A stretch of DNA of 64,000 nt from Anaerotignum faecicola (GTDB lineage Bacteria > Bacillota > Clostridia > Lachnospirales > Anaerotignaceae), in NCBI GenBank assembly GCA_024460105.1, contig JANFXS010000001.1:401895-465894 (forward strand), given 5' to 3'. Numbering within the stretch: the stretch's first letter is position 1; each line of letters begins with the position of its first letter. Shown in pieces: positions 11,393-20,430 of this stretch. Made by a program: the position numbers and the translations under genes. The notes under the pieces are model-generated. The model had not been told where the DNA came from. It saw only the letters and a program-made list of their open reading frames with translations, and made no database searches.

Positions 11393-12393
11393 CAAAATCC
11401 CTCCCTGTCTACGTCTAAATCAAAACTCCCAAAATAGTCGCGTTTAATAGCTTCAAATATATCCGGAAGATCCGCCGTAAACCTTCTTCCGTAAAGATAG
11501 CCCAGCGGCCCTCCTTCTTCTTCAAACGCAACGCTTAAAGCAAACAAAAACTGGTTGTTGAGACCATACTTTTCTCTGAAAATGCGGTTAATCCTTTCAT
11601 CGCCGTATTTCCTGTCGCCCACAACGCCATACCCCATTGATTTTAAATGCGCCCTTATCTGATGGCTTTTTCCGGTTATAAGATCTATTTCCAAAAATGA
11701 AAATTTGTCCTTAACACAAAGAGGCCTAACCTTTGTATATACCTTTTTAGCTCCCGGAACTTCTTTTTTAAGAACTTTCACACTGTTTGAAACGCCGTCC
11801 TTTATATGGTAGCCGAAAAGCTCCTTTTCTTCTTCAAATTCGCCGCGCACCATTGTTACATAGTATTTTTTTAACTTTCTTTCGGCAATAATCCTGTTTA
11901 ATTCCTGCACCGACCTCAAGTTCTTGCCGGCGATTACAATGCCGCCGGTATTCCTGTCAAGGCGGTTGCAGACGGCAGGAGTAAAGCTTGATTCTTTTGA
12001 AGGGCAGTATTGGCCTTTTTGGCTGAGATAGTAGAGCACCTGATCTATAAGGGTATCTTTTTCGCCCGCTTTTTCGGGATGCACAAGAAGCCCCGCCGGT
12101 TTTGAAACAATAATTATATTGTCGTCTTCATAGACAATACCGAAATGCCTTTCGGCTTTTGCCACGGCTTTTTCCTCCATAAACGCCCCCATTGTTTCAT
12201 CCGAAAGGTACATTTGCAAAGAATCCCCGGCCTTAATGATTTCACTGCCCTCGGCTTTTTTGCCGTTATGCTTAATGCGCTTTTTCCTGAGCATCTTGTA
12301 TACAAAGGATTTCGGAGCGGTATTGAAATATTTAAAAAGGAATTTGTCAAGCCTTTGGTTTTCCTCATTCTGGGTTATATTTATTTCCTTCAT
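11392..12393 (-). CDS. RluA-family 23S rRNA pseudouridine synthase
   Basis: Isomerises selected uridines of large-subunit rRNA. The 333-residue protein carries an S4 RNA-binding domain (about 13-62: QRLDKFLFKYFNTAPKSFVYKMLRKKRIKHNGKKA) and the catalytic domain with the active aspartate D146 in CNRLDRNTGGIVIAGK; GKSHQIRAHL and GDRKYGD follow. It is of RluC/RluD type, but the target position cannot be assigned. The gene begins 15 bp after prfB and overlaps the next gene by one base, so the three genes probably form one translationally linked unit. Confidence 0.93.
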   Translation of the reverse strand: MKEINITQNEENQRLDKFLFKYFNTAPKSFVYKMLRKKRIKHNGKKAEGSEIIKAGDSLQMYLSDETMGAFMEEKAVAKAERHFGIVYEDDNIIIVSKPAGLLVHPEKAGEKDTLIDQVLYYLSQKGQYCPSKESSFTPAVCNRLDRNTGGIVIAGKNLRSVQELNRIIAERKLKKYYVTMVRGEFEEEKELFGYHIKDGVSNSVKVLKKEVPGAKKVYTKVRPLCVKDKFSFLEIDLITGKSHQIRAHLKSMGYGVVGDRKYGDERINRIFREKYGLNNQFLFALSVAFEEEGGPLGYLYGRRFTADLPDIFEAIKRDYFGSFDLDVDREGF

Positions 12394-12408
12394 ATGTTTT
12401 ACCCCGTT

Positions 12409-13513
12409 TTAGCTGTGTATCCATCCTAAGTAAGCGTTAATAAAACTGTCTATACCGCCGTCCATAACGGCGTTTATGTTTCCTGTTTCCTCGCTTGTCC
12501 TGTGGTCTTTCACCATTGTATACGGCATAAACACATAACTTCTGATTTGGCTGCCCCATCCTATTTCCTTAACGTCGCCGCGTATTTCGGCAAGCTTTTT
12601 CATCTGTTCTTCAATTTTCAGCTCAAGGAGCTTGCTTTTAAGCATTTTCATTGCGCGGTCTTTATTGCTGTGCTGGCTTCTTTCGTTCTGGCACTGCACT
12701 ACAATGCCTGTAGGCATATGCGTAATACGGATGGCCGACGACGTTTTATTAACATGCTGCCCGCCGGCCCCGCTTGCACGGTATGTGTCCACCCTGATAT
12801 CGTCAGGATCCACAACTATGTCGATGTCGTCGTTAATTTCAGGCATAACGTCGCAGCTTGCAAAAGAAGTGTGCCTTCTTCCCGATGAATCAAACGGCGA
12901 AACTCTTACAAGGCGGTGGACGCCTTTTTCACTTTTCAAATATCCGTAAGCGTTTTCTCCGTTAACCTGTATCGTAACGCTTTTAACGCCCGCTTCGTCG
13001 CCCGCAAGGTAATCGAGGGTTTCAACGCCAAATCCCCTTTTTTCGGCCCAGCGCATATACATACGCATAAGCATGCTTACCCAGTCGCAGGCTTCCGTGC
13101 CGCCGGCTCCAGCATGAAGGGTTATGATTGCGTTTTCTTTGTCATATTCGCCGTCTAAAAGCGTCGATATTTTTAATTTTTCAAATTCCGCTTCAAATTC
13201 TTCTTTCAACGCCTTGGCTTCTTCGTAAAGTTCCGGATCTTCCTCTTCCTTCCCCATTTCTATAAGGGTATATATATCCTCGTATTTTCTGACGAGGGAG
13301 TCAAAGCCGTTTACCTTGTCCTTAAGCGCGGCTGTCTGCTGGAGAATTTTTTTTGCCTTCTCCATATCGTTCCAAAAGTCCGGATCCCCGGCAATACTTT
13401 CAAGTTCGCTTATTTTGTCCCTGGAATTAGCGACGTCAAAGTGAAGCCCCCATTTCCTCTAATTTTTCGTTGTACGGCGAAAGCTCAACGCCGATTTGTT
13501 CAAGCTCGAACAT
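12409..13513 (-). CDS. prfB: Peptide chain release factor 2, programmed +1 frameshift
   Basis: Recognises UGA and UAA stop codons and triggers peptide release. Frame 0 starts at the ATG ending at 13513 and encodes 25 residues ending SL, then meets TGA at 13436-13438 in the slippery context CTT-TGA-C. Slipping one base forward resumes with GAC-GTC at 13437 and gives a 367-residue protein. GGGGG a few bases upstream of CTT is the internal Shine-Dalgarno-like stimulator. After the shift, the recognition motif SPF falls at residues 205-207 and the catalytic GGQ at 250-252, the same numbering as E. coli RF2. High RF2 levels terminate at the UGA and so limit their own synthesis. It heads the rluA operon. 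Confidence 0.96.
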
Positions 13514-13913
13514 TTTAACACATCCTTTTTATTTATTTTTCATAGCTTAAAGCAGCGTAAGGCAGAAACAAAACGTCATCAAAAACACCCTTCTTAACGG
13601 CGCCGTTCCAATCCTGTTTTGCAAGGCGCGTAACCTTAACCGGCAAAAACTTGTTTTCATCGGTTTCACTGCTGTTTTAACATTTTAATTCTATAAAGTC
13701 AACATATTCATAAAATCATCGGAATAAATTCCTTGCCGCAAACATATTCCCGATTTTTAACCTTCAATCGTCCGTATTTCAAAATACAAACGTCAGCTTT
13801 TTTAATTCACTGAATTTTAAACATTATCCAGCGCATGGCATATTATACAAATACAGGCGTTTTCATATTATATTTTCCCGCTGTGCAAAAATCGTAAGGC
13901 TCTGTCGGCTATA
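13514..13913. other. Non-coding gap between secA and prfB
   Basis: About 400 bp with no supported gene. Short inverted pieces such as AACGGCGCCGTT near 13600 and fragments resembling the dispersed repeat (GTAAGGCAGAAAC, TTAACCGGCAAAA) suggest a decayed copy. I find no clear terminator or promoter. Confidence 0.3.
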
Positions 13914-16487
13914 TTATCTTCCGCAGCACTGTTTATATTTTTTGCCGCTTCCGCACGGACATGGATCGTTTCGTCCCACTTTGTCATCTTTCCTTACTTT
14001 CGGCTTAGCGCCAAGAGTATCGTCTTTGTTTGTAAACATCTGCTTCTGTTCGATGTCCTCGCGTTTAGGTTCGGCCACTACCCTTACATGATAAAGCCCG
14101 CGCACAGTTTCCTGCTGTATATTAAAGCTTAATTCGTTAAACATGTCATAACTTACATATTTATATTCAATAAGCGGATCTCTTTGGCCGTATGCCTGAA
14201 GCCCTATCCCCTGACGCATGCGATCCATATCGTCAATATGATCCATCCATTTGGAATCGATTACTTTGAGCATTATTACCCTTTCAATTTCCCTCATACG
14301 CTCCGGCGAACCGATTTCCTTTTCTTTCGCTTCATACATTTTTGTTGCGATTTTAAGTATGTCTTCCGTAAATTTTTCTTTCGTAATCGTTTCAATATTT
14401 TCTTTTTTAATCGCAAGGTTTCCGAGAGGAATTATCTGGTTAAAATACTCGTTAAAAGCCACAAAGTTCCATTGTGCCGGATCTTCCGGGGCATCCTGCG
14501 TGCAAATCTCCACAGCTTTTTCAACAACAGCCTTAATCATATTCATAATACTGTCGCGGAGATCTTCGCCGAAAAGGACGCGGCGGCGTTCGCCGTATAT
14601 TATTTCCCTCTGCTCGTTCATTACTTCGTCATAGTCGAGAAGATGCTTTCGTATAGCAAAGTTATTGCCTTCAACCTTCTTCTGGGCGTTTTCAATGGCT
14701 TTTCCGAGCATGCCGTGTTCAATGGGCTCGTCTTCGTCAAGGCCCAGCGCGTCAATAATTTTCATTGTCTTTTCGGAGCCGAAAAGGCGCATCAAATCAT
14801 CCTCAAGCGAAATAAAAAACCTTGATTCGCCCGGATCTCCCTGACGTCCGGCGCGTCCTCTCAGCTGGTTGTCTATACGCCTGGACTCATGGCGTTCCGT
14901 GCCTATTATTTTAAGGCCGCCAAGCTCCTTAACGCCTTCGCCGAGCTTAATATCGGTTCCGCGCCCGGCCATGTTTGTAGCGATTGTAACCGCGTTCATC
15001 TGCCCTGCAAGAGCTACGATTTCGGCCTCTTTCTCATGATATTTGGCATTTAAAACCTGATGCGGTATTCCGCGTTTTTTAAGCATTTTGCTTAATTCTT
15101 CACTTTTTTCAATAGTTATTGTGCCTACAAGCACAGGCTGGCCTTTTTTATGCGCCTCTTCAATATCATTAACAACCGCGCGGAATTTTGCCGCCTCGCT
15201 TCTGTAAACAACATCTGTTTTGTCAATCCTCTGTATGGGAAGGTTTGTAGGTATAACGACGACGTCCATGTTGTAAATATTCCTAAATTCGGCCTCTTCA
15301 GTCTGCGCCGTACCCGTCATGCCCGCTTTCTTTTCATATTTGTTAAAAAAGTTCTGGAACGTTATAGTCGCGAGAGTTTTGCTTTCTTTGTTAACTTTTA
15401 CATGTTCCTTGGCCTCTATTGCCTGATGCAGGCCGTCGGAATAACGGCGCCCAGGCATAATACGTCCGGTAAACTCGTCTACTATCATAACTTCGTCATC
15501 CTGGACAACGTAGTTTTGATCCCTGAACATTTGATAATTGGCTTTAAGCGCGTTATTTATATGATGAAGCAGTTCCATATTATCGGGATCCGTAAGGTTT
15601 TCGATTTTGAAAAACTTTTCGGCCTTTTCAACGCCCTGCTGGGTCAGCGTAACGCTCTTTGCTTTTTCGTCTACAACAAAATCGCCCTCTTCGATAAGTT
15701 CTTCTTTCATAAGAGGGTTAAGCGCCTCTTCCTCGTTGACAATGCGCCCTTTTGTAAGCGCTTTGGCGAATACGTCCGCAACTTCATAAAGCTGCGTGCT
15801 TTTTGAACCGCTGCCTGAAATAATAAGGGGAGTTCTCGCCTCGTCTATAAGTACGGAGTCGACCTCGTCGATAATTGCATAATGAAGGCCCCTTTGAACC
15901 ATATTTTCCTTCCTTACAACCATATTGTCCCTAAGGTAGTCAAAACCAAGTTCATTATTTGTAGCATATGTTATATCGCAGTTATAAGCCATACGCCTTT
16001 CTTCGCTTATCATATTGTTAAGCACAACCCCTACCGTAAGGCCGAGGAACCTGAAGATCTGCCCCATCCAGTCGGAGTCGCGGTTTGCAAGGTAATCGTT
16101 GACGGTTACAATATGAACTCCTTCGCCGGTCAAAGCGTTAAGATACGCCGGAAGCGTTCCTACAAGAGTTTTTCCTTCTCCCGTTTTCATTTCCGCAATA
16201 CGTCCCTGATGAAGTACGATACCGCCGATAAGCTGCACTTCAAAATGGCGCATGCCCATAACCCTTTTAGCCGCTTCCCTGACGTTGGCAAAAGCTTCCG
16301 GGAGCAAATCGTCTAAGGATTCGCCGTTTTTATACCTCTCTTTGAATTCGTCGGTTTTCGCCCTCAGCTCGTCGTCGCTTAAAGCTTCAAACGTGCTTTC
16401 AAGGGCGTCAATTTTCGCAACAATAGGCTTGATTTTTTTAATTTCCTTCTCACTGTAGTTGCCAAAAATTTTCTCTAAAAAACTCAT
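13914..16487 (-). CDS. secA: Preprotein translocase ATPase SecA
   Basis: Motor that drives unfolded preproteins through SecYEG. 857 residues from the ATG at 16487, chosen over the GTG at 16499 because GAGGTG lies nine bases before it. Walker A MKTGEGKT is near residues 100-107, and Walker B gives [21 protein letters not shown]. The preprotein cross-linking domain, helicase motifs ([23 protein letters not shown]) and scaffold helix follow. The C-terminal zinc tail [18 protein letters not shown] is intact, so it has the SecB/ribosome-binding type of tail. It is the single housekeeping-type SecA seen; no accessory Sec genes lie around it. Confidence 0.98.
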   Translation of the reverse strand: MSFLEKIFGNYSEKEIKKIKPIVAKIDALESTFEALSDDELRAKTDEFKERYKNGESLDDLLPEAFANVREAAKRVMGMRHFEVQLIGGIVLHQGRIAEMKTGEGKTLVGTLPAYLNALTGEGVHIVTVNDYLANRDSDWMGQIFRFLGLTVGVVLNNMISEERRMAYNCDITYATNNELGFDYLRDNMVVRKENMVQRGLHYAIIDEVDSVLIDEARTPLIISGSGSKSTQLYEVADVFAKALTKGRIVNEEEALNPLMKEELIEEGDFVVDEKAKSVTLTQQGVEKAEKFFKIENLTDPDNMELLHHINNALKANYQMFRDQNYVVQDDEVMIVDEFTGRIMPGRRYSDGLHQAIEAKEHVKVNKESKTLATITFQNFFNKYEKKAGMTGTAQTEEAEFRNIYNMDVVVIPTNLPIQRIDKTDVVYRSEAAKFRAVVNDIEEAHKKGQPVLVGTITIEKSEELSKMLKKRGIPHQVLNAKYHEKEAEIVALAGQMNAVTIATNMAGRGTDIKLGEGVKELGGLKIIGTERHESRRIDNQLRGRAGRQGDPGESRFFISLEDDLMRLFGSEKTMKIIDALGLDEDEPIEHGMLGKAIENAQKKVEGNNFAIRKHLLDYDEVMNEQREIIYGERRRVLFGEDLRDSIMNMIKAVVEKAVEICTQDAPEDPAQWNFVAFNEYFNQIIPLGNLAIKKENIETITKEKFTEDILKIATKMYEAKEKEIGSPERMREIERVIMLKVIDSKWMDHIDDMDRMRQGIGLQAYGQRDPLIEYKYVSYDMFNELSFNIQQETVRGLYHVRVVAEPKREDIEQKQMFTNKDDTLGAKPKVRKDDKVGRNDPCPCGSGKKYKQCCGR

Positions 16488-16528
16488 TATTAAATTCACC
16501 TCAAAAAATTTTTTTCATGTAACAGCCG

Positions 16529-16624
16529 CCTCAGTTTACAACAAAACACACAAAAACAAGGCTGAAACAAATGTTCATTGCGTCTGAATTGTCCCAAAAA
16601 TGTGTATTCCCTTATAAACTGAGG
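16529..16624. repeat. Dispersed palindromic intergenic repeat, copy 3 (short)
   Basis: The shortest copy, 96 bp, with perfect 10-bp inverted ends CCTCAGTTTA and TAAACTGAGG, followed inward by CAACAAAACACACA and TGTGTATTCCCT. The long internal blocks of other copies are missing, leaving essentially the two arms. Placed just upstream of secA. Confidence 0.65.
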
Positions 16625-16796
16625 AATAAAGCCGCAATTAAGCCCTAACATCCATTATACAGTTTAACAGATAAAAACACATGTAGCAATAAAAATAAGA
16701 AATTGTTAAAAAATTAGTTACAAAGCATAGAATTTATATTTTCCCGGCTATTAATCATTATGTCTTTTTTATACATAAATTATTATAATATGTATA

Positions 16797-16818
16797 GGCC
16801 GGGGATAAAATCCCCGGC
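16797..16818 (-). terminator. Strong hairpin after lipoprotein gene
   Basis: GCCGGGGAT-AAA-ATCCCCGGC gives a 9-bp stem 30 bases after the lipoprotein stop. The following minus-strand sequence is A/T-rich but has no true T run, so it may be a weak terminator or an mRNA 3'-end stabiliser. Confidence 0.5.
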
Positions 16819-16847
16819 GCTGAACTCTTTATGCGGCGCGGCTTTAA

Positions 16848-17267
16848 TTAAAGCTCGCTCCTTTCAGCGTTAGTATCGCTCCTGTAAGCGCTGTAACCGG
16901 AATCGTCGCCGTAAAGGGTGCCGCTTACGCCGCCGTTATATCCCGCGGCGTTGTTATTTCCGTAATTATACACTCCGTTGCCGTATCCGTAGCCGCCTGC
17001 GCCGTAATTATACATTCCGCCGTAATATCCGTCTGTACCGACGTACGCGCCGTCATCCCAAAGGCTGTTGTAGCCTGTGTCGTAATCATATCCGTAGCCG
17101 TTGTCATAACCATAGCTGTTGCCGTTTCTGTCATAATAATAACCCATTGTATCGTACCCTGTATCGTCTAAAGTCCTGCCCAGGTTTGTGCCTGTGCTTC
17201 CGCATCCCGATAATACCGCAATACTCAAAGCAGACGCTGAAAATAAAATTGTTTTATTAATATTCAT
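16848..17267 (-). CDS. Tyr/Gly/Asn-rich surface lipoprotein of unknown function
   Basis: A 139-residue secreted lipoprotein. The N-terminal signal has a Lys, a hydrophobic core and the lipobox LSGC with the lipid-modified cysteine at residue 22. The mature part (about residues 30-130) is low-complexity and dominated by Tyr, Gly, Asn and Asp in loosely repeated units such as YGYDNGYGYDYDTGY and YGAGGYGYGNGVYNYGNN. No charged domain or catalytic motif is visible. I do not recognise the family. The composition suggests a disordered, tyrosine-rich surface layer or adhesive protein. It stands alone between secA and malQ (divergent), with AGGTTAATT as ribosome site and a hairpin after its stop. Confidence 0.8.
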   Translation of the reverse strand: MNINKTILFSASALSIAVLSGCGSTGTNLGRTLDDTGYDTMGYYYDRNGNSYGYDNGYGYDYDTGYNSLWDDGAYVGTDGYYGGMYNYGAGGYGYGNGVYNYGNNNAAGYNGGVSGTLYGDDSGYSAYRSDTNAERSEL

Positions 17268-17385
17268 AATTAACCTCCCAAATACAAATAATTATTGTGT
17301 TGCCGATTTATTTTCTGTAAAATAAGAGTTATGATACTGTATTTACTTTTCCACAATATGAATTTTTATAGAAAGAAGGCATTAT

Positions 17386-18957
17386 ATGCTAAACAAAAGA
17401 AAATGCGGCATACTGCTTCATCCGACTTCAATGCCGTCGCCATACGGCATAGGAGATTTAGGACAAGGCGCGTATGAATTTATAGATTTCTTGGAAAAAA
17501 GCGGGCAAAAACTATGGCAGGCGCTCCCTATAGGCCCCACAGGCTACGGCAATTCGCCCTACCAAAGTTTTTCCGCCTTTGCCGGGAATTTCCTTCTTAT
17601 AAGCCCCGACATGCTTTTTGAAGAAGGGCTTCTTTGCGAACATGATTTTAAAGACAAGCCTCAATTCGACGACAGCAAAGTTGATTTCGGTTCCGTTATA
17701 GGCTACAAGACCATACTTTTTAAAAAAGCGTTTCAAAAATTTAACATAAAAGACATACGGTTTAAATCATTTTGCACCCGGAACGCAGGATGGCTTAACG
17801 ATTACGCCCTTTTCTCGGCATTAAAAGAACACTTTATGGAAATTCGGAAAAACGGTATTGAAAACAGCATGTTTAAATGCTTTGCCGAACGCGCTCCAAA
17901 AATTCTCGATATAAACAGCCTTAAAGATTTGTATTTTGGCGGCGTTTGGAACACATGGCCGGAAGAACTTGTTAAAAGGGAACCCGAAACAATAAAAAAA
18001 TATGAGACCCTTCTTTCGGAAGAAATACGCTTTTTTAAATTCCTGCAATTTAAGTTTTTTACCCAATGGCTTAAATTAAAAGAATATGCGGCGTCAAAAA
18101 ATATCGAAATTATAGGCGACATACCCATTTTCGCCGCTTATGACAGCGCCGACGTCTGGGCGAATCAGAACCTTTTCGAGCTTAATGAAAGCGGTTTTCC
18201 GATTAATGTTGCCGGAGTCCCGCCCGATTATTTCAGCAGTACGGGCCAGCTTTGGGGCAATCCGCTTTATGTATGGAAAAACCATGCCGAAACGGGGTAT
18301 GACTGGTGGATCAAACGGGTTAAAAACCAACTTTCCCTTTTTGATATATTGAGAATAGATCATTTCCGCGGTTTTGAAAGCTATTATTCCATACCTTTCG
18401 GAAACCCCGACGCAACGTGCGGGAAATGGGTGAAAGGCCCCGGACGCGGGCTTTTTGACGCAATAAAAAAAGAACTCGGCTCTCTTCCTATTATTGCGGA
18501 GGATCTCGGCGTTATCACCCCTCCCGTCGCAAAACTGCGGCAAAGCCTTAACCTTCCGGGAATGAAAATACTCCAGTTTGCTTTTGACAACAGTGAAAAT
18601 AATCAATATCTGCCGCATAATTATGACAAAAACTGCGTCGTTTATACAGGCACCCATGACAACGACACAACCGTAGGCTGGTACAATGCCGCCGACGAAA
18701 GCGGTCGCGATTATTTCCGCCGATATATGAACAGCAGCGGAAATTCCCCTTCATGGGATCTTATAAGGCTTGCGGTTTCATCATGCGCCGATACGGCAAT
18801 ATACCCTCTTCAGGACGTGCTTTGCCTAGGCGCTTCAGCCCGAATGAATACGCCGGGTACAAACGGGGAAAACTGGCTGTGGAGGTACGCGAAAGGCGAA
18901 CTGCTCGAAAGCCATGCCGTTTCGCTTAAATACCTTACAAAAATATTTAAAAGGTGA
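17386..18957 (+). CDS. malQ: 4-alpha-glucanotransferase (amylomaltase)
   Basis: Transfers alpha-1,4-glucan segments between maltodextrins, in glycogen or maltodextrin metabolism in the cytoplasm. The 523-residue protein is a full-length GH77 enzyme: N-terminal GILLHPTSMPSPYGIGDLG, then the three catalytic acids in ILRIDHFRGFE (nucleophile D325), IIAEDLG (acid/base E372) and YTGTHDNDT (D425). GFPINVAGVPPDYFSSTGQLWGNPLY is the conserved substrate loop. A GAAAGAAGG site precedes the ATG. The downstream membrane-protein gene begins 4 bp after its stop, so the two are probably cotranscribed. No glycogen genes are adjacent. Confidence 0.96.
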   Translation: MLNKRKCGILLHPTSMPSPYGIGDLGQGAYEFIDFLEKSGQKLWQALPIGPTGYGNSPYQSFSAFAGNFLLISPDMLFEEGLLCEHDFKDKPQFDDSKVDFGSVIGYKTILFKKAFQKFNIKDIRFKSFCTRNAGWLNDYALFSALKEHFMEIRKNGIENSMFKCFAERAPKILDINSLKDLYFGGVWNTWPEELVKREPETIKKYETLLSEEIRFFKFLQFKFFTQWLKLKEYAASKNIEIIGDIPIFAAYDSADVWANQNLFELNESGFPINVAGVPPDYFSSTGQLWGNPLYVWKNHAETGYDWWIKRVKNQLSLFDILRIDHFRGFESYYSIPFGNPDATCGKWVKGPGRGLFDAIKKELGSLPIIAEDLGVITPPVAKLRQSLNLPGMKILQFAFDNSENNQYLPHNYDKNCVVYTGTHDNDTTVGWYNAADESGRDYFRRYMNSSGNSPSWDLIRLAVSSCADTAIYPLQDVLCLGASARMNTPGTNGENWLWRYAKGELLESHAVSLKYLTKIFKR

Positions 18958-18961
18958 TTTT

Positions 18962-19600
18962 ATGCAGACAGAAACAAAATTTCCGGCCTTTGCGGCGTTC
19001 CTTCTTTTCGTTCTTTTTATATTGTTTGACGTAAGGGAAGTTTATAGCCTGTCAAATTACGTTAAATTTGCTTTTATGTGCGCTGTTTTTATAATCTCCG
19101 TTTTAAACCGCGATATATTTATAACATTGGGCATGATGCTCACCGTAGTATGCGATTATTTCCTTTTGTTCACCCGGGACGTCGTTGCCGGAGTTTCCCT
19201 GTTCTGCCTTGTCCACATAATATATACTTTTTATAACAGCGAAAAAAAATTAACGGCGGCCCTGATACTGGCCGCCTCTTTACCCGCTATATATGTCTTA
19301 AACGCCACTGTACTGCCGGACGTTATATTATTTTATGCCGTCTGTTTTATTTTAGATATATTTTCCGCATTCAAATATGCCGCGGGCAGGCGCCCTCTTT
19401 TTTGCGCGGGGCTCGTTCTTTTCGCATTATGCGACATATGCGTAGCCTTCTACAATCTGACGGGCAGCAATACCGCATTTTTCTTTATATGGGTGTTTTA
19501 CGCCCCGTCGCAGTTCCTTATTGCGCAATCCCCTTCCAGACAGAAACAACCTCGCTGTAAATTACGCTTTCATCGTCCGCGCCGCAAAAGGCCGTTATAA
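18962..19600 (+). CDS. YhhN-family-like integral membrane protein
   Basis: A 212-residue protein with about seven hydrophobic segments. LVHIIYTFYNS, LVLFALCDICVAFYNLTG and IWVFYAPSQFLIAQ resemble the conserved helices of the YhhN/TMEM86 family, whose animal member is lysoplasmalogenase; bacterial functions are largely unknown. The match is from pattern memory, so moderate. The start at 18962 is supported by AAAGGTGATTTT just upstream. The last 25 residues form an Arg/Lys-rich tail (QKQPRCKLRFHRPRRKRPL) because the frame runs 83 bp into the convergent thioesterase gene. This tail is probably an accident of the overlap, or marks a lost stop codon. Confidence 0.65.
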   Translation: MQTETKFPAFAAFLLFVLFILFDVREVYSLSNYVKFAFMCAVFIISVLNRDIFITLGMMLTVVCDYFLLFTRDVVAGVSLFCLVHIIYTFYNSEKKLTAALILAASLPAIYVLNATVLPDVILFYAVCFILDIFSAFKYAAGRRPLFCAGLVLFALCDICVAFYNLTGSNTAFFFIWVFYAPSQFLIAQSPSRQKQPRCKLRFHRPRRKRPL

Positions 19601-20279
19601 TTTCAGTGTCTTCACCGTCCATGCATTTATATGTTTTTGCAATCACACGGGAACCCCTGTAACATTCACGGCGGTAAGCAACTTTTAACTCGGAAACGAA
19701 ACCGTTATAATATACGCCGTCCGGCACACAGTCCATAGCCCAGGCTATATACTGCACATTATTCGCATGCCCGTTGGTATCTGTTTCGCTCCTTTTAACA
19801 ACAAACGTACTTCTGCTTATGAGACTTCCTTCCGAAACCTTCGGCATTTTATATTTTTCTCCTGCTATAGCCGCTTCAAGGCCGCTTTCATATGCTTTCT
19901 GCATTTCTTCCGAAACGAAAACGGGCTTCCTTTTTTCCAGATCCATAAAAACCCATCTTGAGTTTGCCCTTATAATTTCACTGCCGCCGTCGTCAAGAAC
20001 CGTGTAGCTTCTTTCTGCAAGTATCTTTTTTGTTGATGACGCCCATGTCCTGAGTTTTATTTTCTCGCCGCACTTCGGATATCTTAAAACGTCAATGTGC
20101 CAGTTCGTTATTATCCAGCCCCTGTTTTCTTTTAAAAGCAGTTCTATAGTATATCCAAGGCTGTCGCTGTGGCGGATGGCCAAATCCTGAAAAAGCGTGG
20201 CTAAGCTCGCCGGTTTAAGGCAAAGCCTGTTATTTACTTCATAATATGAAATTTCCTTTTGTTCTTCATAGTATCCCAT
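19518..20279 (-). CDS. Acyl-ACP thioesterase (FatA-type double hot-dog)
   Basis: Releases free fatty acids from acyl-ACP in the cytoplasm. The 253-residue protein has two hot-dog repeats, each ending in a domain of about 115 residues. The catalytic set D167, N169, H171 in SETDTNGHANNVQYIAWAMD lies in the second repeat, as in Acyl-ACP_TE. SLATLFQDLAIRHSDSLG and GWIITNWHIDVLRYP are typical of the first. A family motif tryptophan (ENRGWII) is kept. It is a stand-alone gene with AGGTATATTCAA upstream, and its 3' end overlaps the convergent membrane-protein gene by 83 bp. Chain-length preference cannot be read from sequence. Confidence 0.92.
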   Translation of the reverse strand: MGYYEEQKEISYYEVNNRLCLKPASLATLFQDLAIRHSDSLGYTIELLLKENRGWIITNWHIDVLRYPKCGEKIKLRTWASSTKKILAERSYTVLDDGGSEIIRANSRWVFMDLEKRKPVFVSEEMQKAYESGLEAAIAGEKYKMPKVSEGSLISRSTFVVKRSETDTNGHANNVQYIAWAMDCVPDGVYYNGFVSELKVAYRRECYRGSRVIAKTYKCMDGEDTEIITAFCGADDESVIYSEVVSVWKGIAQ

Positions 20280-20430
20280 TTGAATATACCTCCAAATCCC
20301 CGCATAGCCGGCTATGTTTATCCGATATTAAGCCCAGAGCGCCTTAAACGGTTCAATACGCCGCATGAAAAAACCGCCTAAATATCCGATCAGACAGTGC
20401 GGCCGCTAAACCGCCGATACAATACGCCGC

